The translations under genes and the position numbers were made by a program. A DNA stretch of 15,974 bases from Actinomycetes bacterium. GTDB lineage: Bacteria; Actinomycetota; Actinomycetes; Propionibacteriales; Propionibacteriaceae. The notes beneath the pieces are model-generated. The model saw only the letters and a program-made list of their open reading frames with translations, did no database searches and was not told where the DNA came from. The number at the start of each line of letters is the position of its first letter. Position 1 is the first letter of the stretch. The DNA lies in NCBI GenBank assembly GCA_023436925.1, contig JAEZHJ010000039.1:1-15974 (forward strand), read 5' to 3'. Below are positions 15,649 to 15,974 of this stretch, in pieces.

Positions 15649-15974
15649 TTACTGAGCGGCGACCGATTCGGCGGGCGACTCCGACCTCGCCTCGGCGGCG
15701 GTGTCCACCGGCTCACCGTTGCGGGTGCGGCGCCGGGTCCGCTTGCGCCGGGCGCGCTGTTCGCCGGACGCCGCGGTGTCACCGTCGGAGCCGGAGGCGG
15801 AGCGCCGTGAGGTGCGGTCCTTGGTGGGCCGGGGCTCCCGCGGCGGGCGCGGGGCGGCAGCCTTCAGCCGGCCCCGGGTGCCCTCGGCGATGCCCAGGTC
15901 GGTGAACAGGTGCGGCGAGGTCGAGTAGGTTTCGGGGACCTCGGCGAAGTCCAGGCCCAGGGCCCGGTTGATCA
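15649..15974 (-). CDS. DEAD-box RNA helicase, C-terminal end only (5' part outside window)
   Basis: About 108 C-terminal residues on the minus strand end at TAA (15651-15649). The visible start INRALGLDFAEVPETYSTSP, followed by HLFTDLGIAEGTRGRL, matches the segment after the helicase core in actinobacterial RhlE-type DEAD/DEAH-box helicases (Rv3211-like); this is family knowledge recalled without a search. The rest is a low-complexity, highly basic tail containing RRKRTRRRTRNG, typical of RNA-binding extensions, ending in an acidic/alanine-rich stretch. No catalytic motif lies in the window, so the assignment depends on this conserved C-terminal segment. The gene converges on trpS. Confidence 0.72.
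   Translation of the reverse strand, partial: INRALGLDFAEVPETYSTSPHLFTDLGIAEGTRGRLKAAAPRPPREPRPTKDRTSRRSASGSDGDTAASGEQRARRKRTRRRTRNGEPVDTAAEARSESPAESVAAQ

Noticed and set aside
13530..15782. 750-codon minus-strand open frame across the PHP gene and trpS
   Set aside because: It is a shadow of two well-supported plus-strand genes with full catalytic motifs and has no domain-like pattern of its own.

Overview
The window is about 16 kb of chromosomal core DNA from a high-GC Gram-positive bacterium (Actinomycetota). The evidence is very strong G+C bias, near-exclusive GC-ending codons, GTG starts, and actinobacterial marker families: a large 180-kDa-type NAD-glutamate dehydrogenase, an Rv3235-like protein next to secA, a WS/DGAT-family protein, DUF2505, a maltokinase cap-like protein and a bacterial Ku. 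Placement in or near Propionibacteriales is only a guess. I see no prophage, transposase, CRISPR array, tRNA or rRNA.

Layout: (1) 1-4614: the 3' part of secA (+) converges on an Rv3235-family gene (-). That gene diverges from a WS/DGAT-like gene (+), which is followed 2 nt later by a DUF6912-like gene (+). Order and orientation match, from memory, the secA1-Rv3235-Rv3234c/Rv3233c-Rv3231c region of Mycobacterium tuberculosis. (2) 4615-7364: ku (+) with its own promoter, then a 166-bp array of 19-bp repeats (5523-5688), then pruA (+). (3) 7405-12749: a DUF2505 gene (-), convergent with pruA and divergent from the 1594-codon NAD-glutamate dehydrogenase (+). (4) 12765-15509: a maltokinase N-cap-like gene (-), convergent with gdh and divergent from a PHP phosphoesterase gene (+), which is followed by trpS (+). 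(5) 15510-15974: a perfect 14-bp-stem terminator, then the C-terminal end of a DEAD-box RNA helicase gene (-).

How the genes relate: PruA makes glutamate from proline-derived glutamate semialdehyde, and the large NAD-GDH deaminates glutamate to 2-oxoglutarate. The two lie on either side of one small gene and together form the lower proline/glutamate catabolic route. SecA, TrpRS, the PHP enzyme and the helicase are housekeeping genes. Ku is the end-binding half of NHEJ; its ligase partner is not in the window.

Points of most interest: the 19-bp-phased repeat lattice that flips orientation just upstream of pruA; a consensus DnaA box (TTATCCACA) in the -35 position of the WS/DGAT-like promoter; replacement of the catalytic second His of HHxxxDG by Pro in that WS/DGAT-like protein; three genes with a TANNNT -10 exactly 6 nt before the start codon (predicted leaderless mRNAs); palindromes in the ku and PHP promoters; and hairpins embracing the stop codons at convergent gene pairs. 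Most intergenic gaps are short, and none exceeds 300 bp.
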